Origin: Trigonopsis variabilis
Lineage: Eukaryota > Ascomycota > Trigonopsidomycetes > Trigonopsidales > Trigonopsidaceae
DNA: 64,000 bases
Direction of reading: 5' to 3'
NCBI GenBank assembly: GCA_003707065.3
Contig: PPXM03000007.1
Coordinates: 310,001 to 374,000, forward strand
Shown here: piece after piece, positions 63,435 to 64,000 of the stretch
How the letters are laid out: every line of letters begins with the position of its first letter
How positions within the stretch are numbered: position 1 is the stretch's first letter
Notes under the pieces: generated by a model
Seen by the model: the letters and a program-made list of their open reading frames with translations, nothing else
Told to the model about the DNA's origin: nothing
The model's database searches: none
Translations under genes and position numbers: made by a program

Positions 63435-64000
63435 TTACAAGAGAACGAGGGCAGCAGACCCCAGCTGGCGGCGGGTATCGACATACTCGACATCGTGAGT
63501 GTCCTCAACCTCGCCCCACTCACTGGTCTGGAACGTGATTTCCAAGTTGACCAGGTTGGCGATTTTGTCAGCGGCAGACTGGGGATAGTCTGTGAGCTGG
63601 CGTTGCTCGCCGACTTGGGCCGGGAGACAGGAGAAGACAGGCGCTTGGAGGGCAGAAGGGTCGGAGTAGGCCTGTTTCAGCGCTTTCTGGTGGTTCACCA
63701 GCCAGAGACCAGCCAAAAACGATTTGGATGATAAGAGTGTCCGTTCAAACGCCACCAACTCCCAAGCATCCAGCGATTCCAGCCAGTCCACCGCAGCCTG
63801 GACCGTTTCTGGGCTCTGCCGGTTACCGACAAAGCCATGGTCATGGTCGGCCCATGATATAGGGCACCCTAAGAACGTGCTTGCCCACTCTATCAATGGC
63901 CGATACAGGGTCTCTTGCTCCTCTCGCAGCTTGCCCGCGTGGTCAGAATGGGGAGCAAAGATCAGCAGGGTGTCAGTATCGAGGTAGGGCCGGCTTATCG
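63435..64000 (-). CDS. ATP12: F1-ATPase assembly chaperone Atp12, C-terminal part
   Basis: The frame is open on the minus strand from the right edge (64000) to the stop at 63435, so the N-terminus lies outside the window. About 188 residues are visible. Family strings are SRPYLDTDTLLIFAPHSD, LYRPLIEWASTFLGCPI and QSPETVQAAVDWLESLDAWELVAFERTLLSSKSFLAGLWLV, matching Atp12. The chaperone binds the alpha subunit in the mitochondrial matrix until beta is added. The tail (EEVEDTHD-like, WGEVEDTHDVEYVD) is acidic. The apparent ATG of the shorter frame is an internal TTG. The gene is convergent with the DH/PH-like gene, with 96 bases between stops. Confidence 0.93.
   Translation of the reverse strand, partial: ISRPYLDTDTLLIFAPHSDHAGKLREEQETLYRPLIEWASTFLGCPISWADHDHGFVGNRQSPETVQAAVDWLESLDAWELVAFERTLLSSKSFLAGLWLVNHQKALKQAYSDPSALQAPVFSCLPAQVGEQRQLTDYPQSAADKIANLVNLEITFQTSEWGEVEDTHDVEYVDTRRQLGSAALVLL

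Overview
This 64-kb window comes from a compact ascomycete nuclear genome. Evidence for a fungus is direct: a CFEM-domain wall protein, a CFEM-GLEYA adhesin, sphinganine C4-hydroxylase, a Pdr16-type Sec14 protein, Osh and Vps3. The introns I could resolve from protein frame are mostly 32-45 nt (a few are 50-205 nt), start GTAAGT/GTATGT-like, and often carry a CTAAC/CTGAC-like branch site a few bases before the 3' AG. A Cul4-type cullin is present, and the four-BRCT Rad4/Cut5 protein is close in size to the S. pombe one. These traits fit an early-branching ascomycete (Taphrinomycotina or a basal Saccharomycotina such as the Lipomyces group), but I cannot place it further.

Layout. 0-7.4 kb: C-terminus of an arrestin adaptor, a Pdr16-like lipid-transfer protein, tRNA-dihydrouridine synthase Dus1, a small antisense membrane-protein candidate and Cul4. 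7.4-11.9 kb: gene-poor accessory stretch with an Asp/Asn/Cys/His repeat-protein gene whose 3' end lies in a roughly 590-bp inverted repeat. 11.9-19.2 kb: an SDR reductase, Rad4/Dpb11, a mitochondrial PPR-type protein and Gpi12. 19.2-28.6 kb: gene-poor, with two related CFEM wall-protein genes, one a 1218-residue GPI-type adhesin with two GLEYA domains. 28.6-41.9 kb: an unknown membrane protein, a second arrestin, two tandem LCB2-like serine palmitoyltransferase genes, exosome Csl4, a FYVE protein, Sur2 and TCTP. 42.6-45.1 kb: small unknown genes and mitochondrial uL30m. 45.5-64 kb: Vps3, an Osh oxysterol-binding protein, a KEN-box/D-box protein, an unknown protein, a zinc metallopeptidase with a jacalin-like domain, a very large DH/PH-like protein and the C-terminus of Atp12 running off the right edge.

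How the genes relate. The most coherent functional theme is lipid and membrane traffic: two LCB2-like genes and Sur2 (consecutive branches of phytosphingosine synthesis) lie within 8 kb, and Pdr16, Osh, Gpi12, Vps3 and FYVE genes are in the same window. They are separated by housekeeping genes and sit on both strands, so this is not a classical cluster. The observations most worth follow-up are the inverted repeat at the end of the repeat-protein gene, the divergent LCB2 pair, and the CFEM-GLEYA adhesin.
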